From Hofstenia miamia (lineage: Eukaryota > Xenacoelomorpha > Acoela > Hofsteniidae), in contig CABFPE010000056.1 in NCBI GenBank assembly GCA_900660155.1, forward strand, positions 1,362,891 through 1,426,890: DNA of 64,000 bases, written 5' to 3'. The first letter of the stretch is position 1; the number at the start of each line of letters is the position of its first letter. Below the pieces are notes generated by a model. That model ran no database searches and was not told the origin of the DNA. It saw only the letters and a list, made by a program, of their open reading frames with translations. Both the position numbers and the translations under genes were made by a program. Below, one piece after another: positions 1 through 9,569 of this stretch.

Positions 1-23
1 TAAACAAACTTTTAACAAACCGC

Positions 24-432
24 TTGGATCTCAATGCTTTGGATTATTTATCTTTATATTACCCAAACCGCCCAGGATTACGTTCTAAAAATTTAAATCT
101 CTTTCAAATAACACGTATAAAGAAATCAAAGACAGCTTACTTCTATTTTAATCGCATCACTTGCTTGGCTAATTTTATTCATATAAACACAAACATTAAA
201 TTACTTGACGATTACAGCATTGTCAAAAAAAATCTCCTAGATTTTTGCAGATTACATCTCAATTACACTTTTAGTATTGATATTAGATGCACACACTATC
301 TTGTTTGTCCATGCAAATCATGCAAATCATCTTGTAGTTCATCAGTCCATAAATGACTTTTGTTGACTGTTTAATATATTTGTAGACCTGTATTAAGGTA
401 ATACATCTATTTAATAATAATAATAATAATAA
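24..432 (+). mobile_element. LINE 3' end (CR1/L2/Jockey-like), fragment
   Basis: An open frame at 24-356 reads like the C-terminus of a non-LTR retrotransposon polymerase. It has an Arg-Pro-Gly-Leu-Arg stretch near the start, an Ala-Tyr-Phe-Tyr-Phe-Asn-Arg motif (compare the family's SYFNR/W-N-x-L-P box), then a helix and a closing Cys-Pro-Cys-Lys-Ser-Cys cluster. A short untranslated stretch follows and ends in a (TAA)n run at about 411-432, the kind of simple-repeat tail used by L2/CR1-type elements. The 5' part lies outside the window. Family assignment rests on pattern memory only. Confidence 0.6.
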
Positions 433-1899
433 TTGACCTCAATTTGAATGTCACTGAATATTTATTACAGAAAATCGATATAAATATAATTCATAATTAC
501 AAAGGAATTAATTACAACAGGTTTTTCTTTGTTGCTGTATTTGTGTAAACACATTTTCATAATGTAAATAATTCGATTTTTTGAGCCAACCTATTGTAAA
601 ATATTGACTTTGTTTAATAAAGTGGAAATGTGATTGATTGTAGTTAATTACCAAAACATCTGCTATTTCAAATAGATTTGCTTTGTTTTCAAAACTGGGG
701 AGGATATTCTTTTTAGTAAACAATGTTCTTCTTAACATCGAAATTTTCGAAGTTATCAAAATCAAATGATATTTGCCTATATCACATTAATATTGTATGC
801 ATGTAATTTTTTTTGATGAAATTTTCACAATAACACTCGCATGCATATCATAAATAAATCAAAATATATTATTTTAGTTGTAATTTTTGCTAATAAATGG
901 GGTTCTATTTAACTCTTTATATATATTATATATAACTATCAAACAAAAAATTGAAAAATAAAATCCCAATGGAACTCCTGCAAAGAATTGATGTATACAA
1001 AATATCAAAATTGCGATTTGCTAGAAATATAGTCATTATGACTATATTATGATAATAGTTTAAAAGATATGGTTACCTTTATTATTGATAACTGCTTGTA
1101 AATGAAAAGGTATAGAATCCATCATTCTAGCATGCTATGGTACTATGCATCATGAAAACATTAATGCATACACAAAATAATGACAAAATAACGTAAAATA
1201 ACATCAAAACACGTAACAAGCATATTAAATCAAATCCACATAATTTGGCAAATCGTTTCGAAACGTATGACTCACCTTTATGCTAGCTGAGCAATAGATA
1301 CTTATGGAATTGCTACAGATAGGAAAATTATTAGTCAGCAATGTATCATCACAAACATGATGTAAGCCCTAATTAGTCAGCTAATGTATATTAACAATTG
1401 CGTGAACAAACAAAAGTAAGCATGCAAACAAAAATGACCACATAAATAAGTGAGTCACTATAGCAATTATATGTTTATGAATCATTGTAAAATTGGCCTA
1501 GTAAATATCATGAACAATAAAAGTGAGTCAGAAATTATATTGCTGCTAGATGGTGTTGCAGTCGCTCTCTTTCTCTCTCCTCATATTTTCCTAATTTATT
1601 GAAACTCTTAGTCACTTCACTTCTTTTTAAAAAGTGCAGATTTAACCTTGTTATAAACTACTTTGCCATTAGTCTTCTACCCAAGTTATCTCTGGTATTT
1701 TGAGCAATTACTTTTCAGATATTTATACCAATGAGCTTCACAAAAACTATCAAAATCTCAAATTGGATTAATAAAGAAATGCTCCAATATCACTCAATTT
1801 CTTCTTCAATATCTTCATCTTATTTATGATAACTTTAATGATACCACTTACACATTTTTCTATTAATTTTGAAACTTCTAAAATTGGAAGTACCCGGGC
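433..1899. other. No gene recognised
   Basis: AT-rich sequence with short open frames that show no codon structure or family resemblance. The minus-strand frame at 508-765 resembles nothing I know. Short TA runs occur near 925. Confidence 0.5.
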
Positions 1900-2930
1900 A
1901 TTTTGTACTAATGCTGAGATCATGTCCCGCTAATCAATTTCAGAAGGTCAAAGGTCATTGTAAATTGCCCCGAATTCAAGCATCTCTCTGTTACTGACAT
2001 AGTCCCTCAGGACTCTGTCCTGCATAATGCGTGTACAGCTGCGATTCCATTATACTTTGCTCGAGACTTAAAATTGTCCTCTATTTATATTCAATACATC
2101 TCTTATGATTTTGAAAAGCTTTCAACTTTGGCTCATCATAATGATATGATATTTATAGTGATAAATTCATTCTAAATGCTATTCCTTCATCGTCATTTTA
2201 TAGTAAGTGCCTGATATATCATAACTTGCTTTGGAATAATCACTTCAGCAAAAAGCTTAAGGCTCTTCAACTTCACATTCCTAAAAATTACGGGAACTAT
2301 GCCATTTTGCACTTCTGTTTGAGATAAAGTAAAATTGTATAAATCTCTCTTTCTCTTCAGTTTGAGTTATGCGTCTACCGTGTGGAGAGCGAATTCCTGT
2401 AACCTTGTAATAGATTGATGATCAATTATATAGACACAGAATCGCTTGCTACGCTGAAGCGTTTGCCTATTGCTATGTACTTACAGCTTCTTGATTTACT
2501 CTATCTAAATAAACTGCTCAATAGTTGTTTTGATTTCCATTTTTCAGTTTCATTTCTGTTACACTCACAAAGATCAAGACTACCCTCACACAATGTTTGC
2601 AGATATAAATGTGTTGCACTCAGAACCAACTGGTCTTTTAAGTACTATTTTAATTTTGTTAATCGATCTTCTTCCATCAGCTTATTTGACTCCACCACAT
2701 TAGTTTCTGTTCAATTTTAATCTTTTGTTGATCACTGTACCAACGAAGTTAGCTGTTCTTGATTTTTCCTTTGCTGTTGTTCTTTTTACCGCTCAACTAA
2801 TTCACTTGGCTAGTATTAATGATTTATTTTTGAAAATAACTGTATATTTTTATCACATTTTTGTTTTTATTATTTTTGTTCTCATCGACAATATTTACTG
2901 CTACGACTGCTTCAGCGCACAAAAATAATT
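1900..2930 (+). mobile_element. Degenerate LINE reverse-transcriptase fragment
   Basis: Scattered frames match the C-terminal half of a non-LTR reverse transcriptase in the right order. Near 1950-2035 a Pro-Gln-Asp-Ser-Val-Leu motif resembles the PQGSVL box. Near 2050-2150 an Ala-Arg-Asp-Leu-Lys-Leu stretch resembles the FADDLKL catalytic box (first Asp replaced by Arg), followed by a helix ending His-Asn-Asp-Met-Ile-Phe. At 2415-2720 a frame beginning near Leu-Lys-Arg-Leu-Pro resembles the RLPL..R..LDLLFLYK region and continues to the Arg-Thr-Asn...Tyr-Phe-Asn part. Several frame changes separate these blocks, so the copy is dead and old. It may be the same family as the fragment at 24-432. 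Confidence 0.6.
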
Positions 2931-3849
2931 TTTGGCATAAATTTTCACCATTACAAGGGCTTATAAATTGTCTACTGGTGGGATTATTTCATAGGACTTC
3001 CAAATTTCTTAATAGGTTGGATTAACATTTTTTAAAATAGAACCGACTGTTTACACCATGAAGAAAATATAAACAGCTTAAGATGAAAAGTAATTTTTTA
3101 TGATTGGTATATTATGAAATATCTAAGAAGTCTTAAAAATATATCATGCATCAATCAGATTGTTTCAATTTTTTTTCCATTTTCATATGAAACCTATTCT
3201 TAGTTTTATTAGTAATATTATAATTTAATAATTTCTGCAGAATGCAGAAGAAATAGCTCATGGAATTGAAGTTTGAAAATCACAGTAGTCAGCTAGTTAC
3301 TTAGTTGCTACTCGTCTTACCCAGCAGAGGTTATAATCCTGCTGAAACAATTTATTGTACATTTTCGTTTTTTTCTCAATTTTTGAATTAAATGTGCACA
3401 CAGAAGACAAAATAATTTTCAGTATTGTAAGACCATTGGAAAGTCAAAAAATATCTCTCTCAAAAAATTATTTTGATTTCGGAAAGACTAATATTACGCA
3501 GTTATGTATGTTTTAGACTCAAAAATAAAAACATGTAGGTCTCTTCAATCCACGAAATGGTGAATAACAAAATTTTGAACCTTTGTTGTTATTGACGCTT
3601 TAAAATTAATATTCGCCGCTTTTGTTAAATTTTTGCCAAAATGCTACACTTATTAATAAAATTCTATTCTTTATGCTATCCAACCAAAAATGTTGATGTC
3701 TCTATGCTTCAGTTTTGACAATTATAAAATATATTGTATGTACTTCTGTATGCTCTGAAATTGTTAAATTTTCGGTATAAAATATATTGTACTTCATATT
3801 ATTGGCATTAATTTATAGCAATGGTGTATATTTTAGTATTTGTTCTTAT
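2931..3849. other. No gene recognised; 3' flank of the EF-hand gene
   Basis: This stretch lies downstream of the minus-strand EF-hand stop codon and should contain its 3' UTR and polyadenylation site. I could not fix the poly(A) signal with confidence. A weak tRNA-like patch is present near 3275-3345. Confidence 0.4.
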
Positions 3850-3999
3850 TTACTGATCGGCTGAGTTCAAATCCTGTTGTTCGCGATTTTCTGTCAATGG
3901 GTTCTGATTTCCTTCTTCCGATTGTTTGATTTCATTTTCCGTTTTTGATTGTTCAACAGCTTTTTCTTCTGGCTTTACTTCTTCAATCTGTTTTTTTGC
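3850..3999 (-). CDS. EF-hand protein, exon 7 (terminal; acidic tail)
   Basis: Last exon of the minus-strand EF-hand gene, residues 244-292, followed by a TAA stop at 3850-3852. The acceptor AG is at 4000-4001. The frame enters in phase 0, matching the phase 0 end of exon 6. The peptide starts Ala-Lys-Lys-Gln-Ile-Glu-Glu and is almost wholly Glu, Lys, Gln, Asn and Ser, with no hydrophobic core. It is expected to be intrinsically disordered, perhaps with short coiled-coil tendency at the start. No targeting or retention signal is visible at the end (Leu-Asn-Ser-Ala-Asp-Gln). No match to a named family is recognised for the tail. Assignment to this gene rests on strand, spacing and phase, so a separate gene is possible but less likely. 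Confidence 0.65.
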   Translation of the reverse strand, partial: AKKQIEEVKPEEKAVEQSKTENEIKQSEEGNQNPLTENREQQDLNSADQ

Positions 4000-4078
4000 C
4001 TAATATTTAACTCTTAGTATAAACATTATTTTATTATTAATGTCATACATATATTAATCACATTAATATTTTCAATAC

Positions 4079-4261
4079 CTCTTCATTCGCAGAAGGTTCG
4101 ATTGAATTCGCTGTGATGTAGTCTGGCAACGTTTCTTCATTCAAGCCTAGCTTTTCCTCTTCATCAACTTTAATTGAGATGGTGCGCATGGGTTTATCAC
4201 TCATTTCTACCTGACTTGTATTCTCGGCAGGATTTATTTTTTGGCTAGTAGCAGACTTTTC
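4079..4261 (-). CDS. EF-hand protein, exon 6 (tail)
   Basis: 183 nt, phase 0 to 0, residues 183-243. The acceptor AG is at 4262-4263 after a TTTAG. The donor is GTATTG starting at 4078. The reading frame is open throughout and richer in GC than its flanks. The peptide begins Glu-Lys-Ser-Ala-Thr-Ser-Gln and includes a more ordered-looking block, Met-Arg-Thr-Ile-Ser-Ile-Lys-Val-Asp, followed by an acidic run (Asp-Glu-Glu-Glu-Lys) and Thr-Leu-Pro-Asp-Tyr-Ile. That block could be a short binding motif. The intron to exon 7 is 79 nt. Confidence 0.65.
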
Positions 4262-4533
4262 CTAAATCATTTTCGAAGTAAATTTTAAAGTTTATATCGT
4301 TATAATGATCTCCTTAAACTATGAATTATTCTTAAAAATTTTCAACTTAGGTAACGAAGAAGCTAAACTGATTTATAGCTAACATCAATAACAATGCCAA
4401 AATATAACCGTTAATGCATTTTGTAAATTTCGATATATTATACATCAAAAAATTATGTATTTACAAATTGACAATGCAATAGAAATGAAGTTGTTGGTAT
4501 TTTTATTTAAACTAAGTCATTTAATTAGCTTAC

Positions 4534-4608
4534 CCTTTCAATCGTGGAATGTCTACTTAGAGGTGCGTCTGCGGGAGCTATGCTACGTTGGCTCTGACGA
4601 GATTGTGT
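4534..4608 (-). CDS. EF-hand protein, exon 5 (Ser/Arg/Gln-rich linker)
   Basis: 75 nt, phase 0 to 0, residues 158-182. The acceptor CCTAG ends at 4609 and the donor GTAAGC starts at 4533. The peptide is basic and Ser/Gln-rich (Thr-Gln-Ser-Arg-Gln-Ser-Gln-Arg-Ser) with an Ala-Pro-Ala-Asp-Ala-Pro stretch and ends Ser-Thr-Ile-Glu-Arg. It contains Arg-x-Ser sites that would suit basophilic kinases, which is inference only. The frame closes with a stop just past the donor, so retention of intron 5 would truncate the tail. The exon is small and found by eye; its phase fits both neighbours. Confidence 0.6.
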
Positions 4609-4794
4609 CTAGGAATACATCAGCGCAAGCATTCAGCACGCATAAATATAAAATTGTGAAGTACATTAAAATATGGAGTTTTTTCAATGGAAAATCCAAT
4701 GTTTACATTCAAGGAATTCAAATACTTATTCTTCAGATAATATAGCTATCTAAAGTCAATGGCATCAAAAATACACGTTAACTACTTTGAGCTG

Positions 4795-4905
4795 GCAATA
4801 GATCACCAAAGTTCCGTCATCGTCATGGTGCGCTTGCGCAAGGTCAGATGCTGTCGCGCCTTATGCAGTGGGGAGGGTTCACACAGCATGCTATCTTAGG
4901 GAATT
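4795..4905 (-). other. GC-rich, coding-like patch in EF-hand intron 4
   Basis: A sharply GC-richer block that looks exonic on the minus strand, preceded there by a CT-rich tract and an AG near 4863. One frame reads Gly-Ala-Thr-Ala-Ser-Asp-Leu-Ala-Gln-Ala-His (ankyrin-like). Another reads Pro-Ser-Pro-Leu-His-Lys-Ala. Neither gives a strong donor, and neither clearly joins in phase to exons 4 and 5. It could be an alternative exon, an exon of another gene, or a repeat. Confidence 0.25.
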
Positions 4906-5238
4906 TCTGCTACAATATAAAAATAGAAACAATGCATTATTGAAAAGTTTTCCATCCATATTAGTTGTATGGAAATTATTAATTTTTCTCAATCCAAGCT
5001 CTCTTCTGAATAATTTTGCGGGGACATTCACAACACTAAGCTAGTTGAGGTTAAATGAAATCATAAATATATGTTTTGAAATACTATAAAATTAGTTTAT
5101 GTATCGCTCTTTGACTCTAAGTTTCTTGCAAAAAGGTATGCATAGGCCATCTGTGGCATTGCCCCCTCTAAAGTTCTTGAGTCAGATATCCTTATAAGAT
5201 TTTGTAAAGTGGTAATAGCTAATCTAAAATACTTAGAA

Positions 5239-5571
5239 CAGCTATTCTCAACCTGTGTGTCGCGATACCCTTCGCGGTCGAATAACAATTTGCCAGTGGT
5301 TGCCTAGTTCTTCGGAATTATGCAATTTTTTTTAATAAATCAGTCAAATTCTCATGTTATTAGAAGAAGCTTAAATCTCTGCTTTGAAATGTAAACGATG
5401 TTCAAAATGACATCAAAACTGTCCAAATAGCATAGATTAAATATTGAGGAATTGTCGACAATTTTATTTAAAAAATTTATGGCAGGAAAAAATAATTAGT
5501 TGTGGGAGGACCTTCACCACATTCGAAATAGTATTTAGGTGTCACAGTACAAGAAATGTTGAGAACCACTG
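5239..5571. mobile_element. SPIN-like hAT element, non-autonomous (333 bp)
   Basis: The ends are inverted: 5239 reads CAGCTATTCTCAACCTG and the other end, reversed, reads CAGTGGTTCTCAACATT. Eight-base flanks match at 7 of 8 positions (5231-5238 ACTTAGAA and 5572-5579 GCTTAGAA), as expected for hAT target duplication. The first 80 bases (GTGTGTCGCGATACCC and on to GTTGCCTAG...TTCGGAA) and the last 80 (TTTATGGCAG...GTGGGAGGACCTTCACCACA) follow the layout of the SPIN/hAT family best known from vertebrates. No transposase is present. It sits in EF-hand intron 4. Confidence 0.8.
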
Positions 5572-5579
5572 GCTTAGAA

Positions 5580-6755
5580 GAAAATTATAAATTAGATAAC
5601 ATATTTGAACTTATTCAAAGCATTACTATCAATTGCTTGTAGTTCAGTTGAACCATGGCCATAGTGTTAGGTAGATTGTTAATGTAAGACTAAGACCATT
5701 ACTGATTATAGACTCAGGACTGCATATGTTTTTTCCAATTTTAAACTATGCCAGTTAATCAAATATAATCATGGTTATGTTTACAATAGTGGCTTGGACT
5801 TTGGACTAAAGCGTAAGTATAACTAAATATCGCATTCAAAAAATGTAACTGGTTCATTCCGTTGTTTATATGGTGGAAATTCTCAAGATAATAAGACTTG
5901 TAGAAATTTAATAATAATTTTGTAATACACACCTGAACTAGATATCAATACAATAAAACGATGTCAGATTTACTCTAGCTATCAAGAGTATGGAAACATT
6001 TTCTGAACAAGTCTAACCCAAACCTATGCTTTCCATTGTCAAGGACAGGATCGAGGAACACCTTCCAATATAATATAAAAATGCTACCAGGTCTGTCTTG
6101 AGTCATTACTTGACCAATATCAATAACATTAAATTTTGATATTTCAATAGAATATCAGGGCGGGAACGGGTCAACCCAACCTGAAAATCGAGTCGGGTAA
6201 AAGATTTGACGGGTCCGATTGCGGATAACTTTAAAAGGGTCGGAAACTTTTTAGAATGGAAGAACACTTGCAGATTTAAAAAATAGACAGTTAGCCATTT
6301 GGAATTTTGAAATATTAAATATTTTATTATTTTGTATTTTTTATTTATTTCGTATTGTTCTTATTGATACTTTTATTTTAAACATCTTGATATTTTCATT
6401 ACTCGTTTATCTTTTATAAATTTTATTGAAATTGTAATATCGCACCTGACCTTTGCTTGCTAATCCACTATTGCTAATTAAGTCCATTTAAGTATCACAT
6501 GGTTTTTAGAAAAACGTCAGTATCCTATTTTGTGAGTGATTCGTCAATTTTAGCGACAGTGTACGAAATTGTGTTTTTTATTTTGGCTTTCGAAAATGAC
6601 AAAATCGCACCTACATTCTCTCATTTTATGGTAAGGTGTTAATTGACAAATGTGTTTATATACCTCATTCACTGTACACTTTCACATATATATTTTTTGT
6701 GCAGAAATATATATTGTATTGCAAAAAATTATAGGAGGCCGTATCGTATACTTAC
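5580..6755. other. Rest of EF-hand intron 4; no gene recognised
   Basis: AT-rich intron sequence. At about 6158-6243 there is a patch rich in GGGTC/GACCC words (GGGCGGGAACGGGTCAACCC), which resembles the terminal part of hAT-type MITEs, but no matching second end was found. Confidence 0.4.
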
Positions 6756-6835
6756 TTGGGAGCATGGTGGGGTTTCATGTGGGGGTTGTAGATATGAACA
6801 TAATACTCCAACAAATTCCTTAATATCAATTTTGC
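6756..6835 (-). CDS. EF-hand protein, exon 4 (second half of EF4)
   Basis: 80 nt, phase 1 to 0, residues 131 (split) to 157. The acceptor TTTAG ends at 6836 and the donor GTAAGT starts at 6755. It completes the fourth loop: with exon 3 the loop reads Asp-Lys-Asn-Gly-Asp-Gly-Lys-Ile-Asp-Ile-Lys-Glu (residues 126-137). The exiting helix follows (Phe-Val-Gly-Val-Leu-Cys-Ser-Tyr-Leu), then Gln-Pro-Pro-His-Glu-Thr-Pro-Pro-Cys-Ser-Gln, where the calmodulin-like part ends. The intron separating it from exon 3 is 44 nt (6836-6879). Confidence 0.85.
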
Positions 6836-6879
6836 CTAAACACTCAAAATTTGTCAACTTCTGTTGAATATTCACTCAC

Positions 6880-6971
6880 CATCTCCATTTTTATCGCATT
6901 TCTGAACAAGAGTTTTGAACGAGTCAGTTTCTGATTCTTCTAAGGGTTCTCCAAGTTCAAACATCACCCGA
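6880..6971 (-). CDS. EF-hand protein, exon 3 (first half of EF4)
   Basis: 92 nt, phase 2 to 1, residues 100 (split) to 131 (split). The acceptor TTTAG ends at 6972 and the donor GTGAGT starts at 6879. It carries the exiting helix of EF3 (Arg-Val-Met-Phe-Glu-Leu-Gly-Glu-Pro-Leu) and the entering helix of EF4 (Phe-Lys-Thr-Leu-Val-Gln-Lys-Cys), then the loop start Asp-Lys-Asn-Gly-Asp. The linker is acidic (Glu-Glu-Ser-Glu-Thr-Asp). The split inside the fourth loop parallels the split inside the second loop. Confidence 0.85.
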
Positions 6972-6996
6972 CTAAACATGAATTACACAAATCATG

Positions 6997-6997
<1 letters not shown>

Positions 6998-7031
<34 letters not shown>
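6998..7031. repeat. (TA)n microsatellite in EF-hand intron 2
   Basis: Uninterrupted AT dinucleotides. A second array of the same kind lies at about 7248-7281 in the same 685-nt intron. Confidence 0.95.
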
Positions 7032-7034
<3 letters not shown>

Positions 7035-7247
7035 AGCATAAAAACGTCAATATTTGAATTTCGCCGTGTTTCAATCTATCATCTCAGCGCTTAGTAGAGA
7101 GTAGTAAAATTTTTTATGTTGATAAAAATGCAGTAGTTTGCCTTAAATGTTTAACTAAAAAGTTTTAACGTTGAAACAGTAAAAAATTTGTATTTCAGCA
7201 GAAGATCTTCTAGCATTAATGCAACTTAATGAAGATTAATATATGTA

Positions 7248-7283
<36 letters not shown>

Positions 7284-7656
7284 TGTTTTCCTACATGGTT
7301 CCTACATAAGGAAATTGGAATTAACATTATTTTTGTTGAAAATAGCTTTGGAAAAGACAAATGAATTCGCAAATTTGCATACTTCACAAACTTATGCTAG
7401 ATACTTCTACGCTAACGGTTAACCAAGAAAATTCACATTTTAATGGACAAATTTTAAATCTTAGATAATCACATGATTAATGATATAGTTCATAAAGCAA
7501 AGAGTAAACGCTAGTATAAAACTTCTGCTTCTTTCATATAGTGAAAAATTCAAATTTGAATTTCGAAAGGTATCGATTACAATCTTTTAACATTGCAACA
7601 TCTAAGACAATTATACTTAGACAGAATTCGGATTCTTGATTCTCAACAACACTTAC

Positions 7657-7801
7657 TCAAGCTCTTGCTCTTCCAAATACCCACTGTTGTCTTTATCAAA
7701 GTATTTGAAGGCTTCAGTTAGATCTTTGTAAGGGTCTTCTGGTCCTTGAGATTCATCTTGCATAAACTCGATAAACTGGTCTTTTGTTAAATATCCATTA
7801 T
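7657..7801 (-). CDS. EF-hand protein, exon 2 (rest of EF2, EF3)
   Basis: 145 nt, phase 1 to 2, residues 52 (split) to 100 (split). The acceptor TTTTAG ends at 7802 and the donor GTAAGT starts at 7656. The second loop, joined from exon 1, reads Asp-Glu-Asp-Asp-Asn-Gly-Tyr-Leu-Thr-Lys-Asp-Gln (residues 49-60). The last position is Gln instead of the usual Glu, which in EF-hands generally lowers calcium affinity. The third loop (residues 87-98) is canonical: Asp-Lys-Asp-Asn-Ser-Gly-Tyr-Leu-Glu-Glu-Gln-Glu, preceded by a strongly calmodulin-like helix (Leu-Thr-Glu-Ala-Phe-Lys-Tyr-Phe). Open frame continues upstream to 7898 in the same register, but that part is intron. Confidence 0.88.
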
Positions 7802-8190
7802 CTAAAATAGATGTGCAATATTCTGTATATTCCAAAAAACTAAATTGTTGGAAACCAGTTAACAGTTTAAATCTTATGTCATGAACAAACATGGACATTG
7901 AATTCCATTCCTTGAAATATTATCCATCTTGCTTTTAAAATATTGGACGCATTGTATCATAAATTGCATTAAATTTATATAGCAAGTATTGATAAAATTT
8001 CCGAAGTGATAAAAGCAAAATAATAAATATTAAAAATACTATCTACTATAATATTGCTATAAAAATCTAAAAATTTATTTTGAGACAAGTGACCATTTTT
8101 ACAAATAATTTAGAGCAAAATTAAATCCTTAGTTAGTAGCCTGCCCATTAAATATGAATATATTTTGAATGAATCATTCTGCATATGGCA

Positions 8191-8559
8191 CCAACTTAAG
8201 CATTAGGGATCTTGCTAAATCCATTCGAATACTTAGAAGGAAAGGGTAACTGTTGCCAAAATTAGTAAAATCTTTAATTTTAATCTTTAAATTATATCAG
8301 TGTAAAGAATGAGTTTGTTAATTTTTTGCAACAAGAAGCGATTTTTACTACAAATTACCACCTTACATCATAGGCTAAAAATTGCAAAAATTCTTAATCC
8401 AACTATCAAGCAATTTCATTTTTAAAAAACCTGAAACTGTTTCAAATTTATGCTTTAAGGAACCAAGCTTTCACACTTTAAAGTAACTTGATCTATTTTC
8501 TATTTTTCAGCGTTAGCCTGGAATGTGCAAGATCTTCCAAGACTTTAAGGCATAAATTG
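8191..8559. mobile_element. MITE of the CCAACTTAAGC family, copy 1 (369 bp)
   Basis: It starts CCAACTTAAGCATTAGGG and ends with a block containing GTTAGCCTGGAATGTGCAAG and ACTTTAAGG. The same ends, and the internal word TTTGAAACAGTTTCA, recur (inverted internally) in the 368-bp element at 37938-38305. The two have almost equal length. No coding capacity. The superfamily is not clear because no certain target duplication is visible. It lies in EF-hand intron 1. Confidence 0.6.
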
Positions 8560-9415
8560 ATGAAATGTCCATAGCTTATCAAAAAATGATGACTATTGGA
8601 AAGAATTTAAGTTCCCGTTGTGCCACTCAGATTATATAATTTACAGTTCAATTTGCTCGCTGTTCTATAACATCCTTTCATTGACATTATACATGTATGT
8701 TCGTGTTTTTCCTCGTTTTAATCAAATATTTGCATTCACCTCTGCACTCTGCAGTGTGCGCTTGAGTAGAGGTATTGAAGTGTCGGTTTTTTTCAGTATT
8801 GAAAAACTGATAACAATAATATAATGTGCTCAATGAGTGATTTTACAAATCGATTATATCTGAAAAACTCCGCACTTTATCTCTGAAATTCAAGAATACA
8901 TGTAGTATGGATAAATACTAAATTGATCAGCATTTCCTAACTATTAAATTCTTATGAATTCGTCTGTGTTGATATAATAGAATTAGGTGATTTTCGGGTA
9001 AAACCTCAAATTATTGGCTAAGTAATTAAAAAAAACGGATGTCTGTAACTTTTTAAGACAGGCAGAGTTGTAAGCAGACCAAAATTTACCGTCTACAGTG
9101 TGGCAATTTTGGTACCCACACTGCGCTTGCACAACTTCTTTTCTTATATGAATACTTGTATAAAGGAACTAATTATATGTATATTTATAAACTTAGACAA
9201 ACTTCTAGTTATTAAAAGTGTTAATCTCATATTAATGAATTATTATCTTCTAATTTAATAAAATAAATAAATGCACCAAAATCTTGTTCTTCAAATGATA
9301 TTTTACATCATCATTTAGAAGATGATATGCAAAATTTTAAATGGTGAGCATTATATAATAAATTATTTCAAATACTTGATAAAAGCATCATTTAAATAGA
9401 ACAGCATAAATTTAC

Positions 9416-9569
9416 CATCTTCGTCATAATTTCTCAACACATCAGCCACTTTACTGTCAGATGGACTTAATCCACAAATCTGCAGAACTTTCTTAAGTTC
9501 GTCTGCTTCTATTTTTCCACTACCATTGGTGTCAAAGGTGCTGAAAACGTCTAGCCACTGATCTTGCAT
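9416..9569 (-). CDS. Four-EF-hand calcium-binding protein with long polar tail, exon 1
   Basis: First recognised exon of a seven-exon minus-strand gene (exons 9416-9569, 7657-7801, 6880-6971, 6756-6835, 4534-4608, 4079-4261, 3850-3999; 879 nt, 292 residues). All junctions have GT-AG and agree in phase. The product should be a soluble calcium sensor: residues 1-157 form four calmodulin/troponin C-like EF-hands, and residues 158-292 form a disordered Ser/Glu/Lys/Gln-rich tail absent from calmodulin. This exon holds loop 1 (residues 13-24, Asp-Thr-Asn-Gly-Ser-Gly-Lys-Ile-Glu-Ala-Asp-Glu, canonical) and the start of loop 2. The Met at 9567-9569 is chosen because an in-frame TAG lies two codons upstream. 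An AG just upstream of the Met leaves open a further 5' exon. The N-terminus before loop 1 is short (12 residues). Partner and pathway are unknown. Confidence 0.82.

Noticed and set aside
3275-3345. tRNA-like patch with a B-box-like GGTTATAATCC
   Set aside because: The B box differs from consensus at two sites, no acceptor stem forms and no A box is convincing. At best it is an old tRNA-derived SINE.
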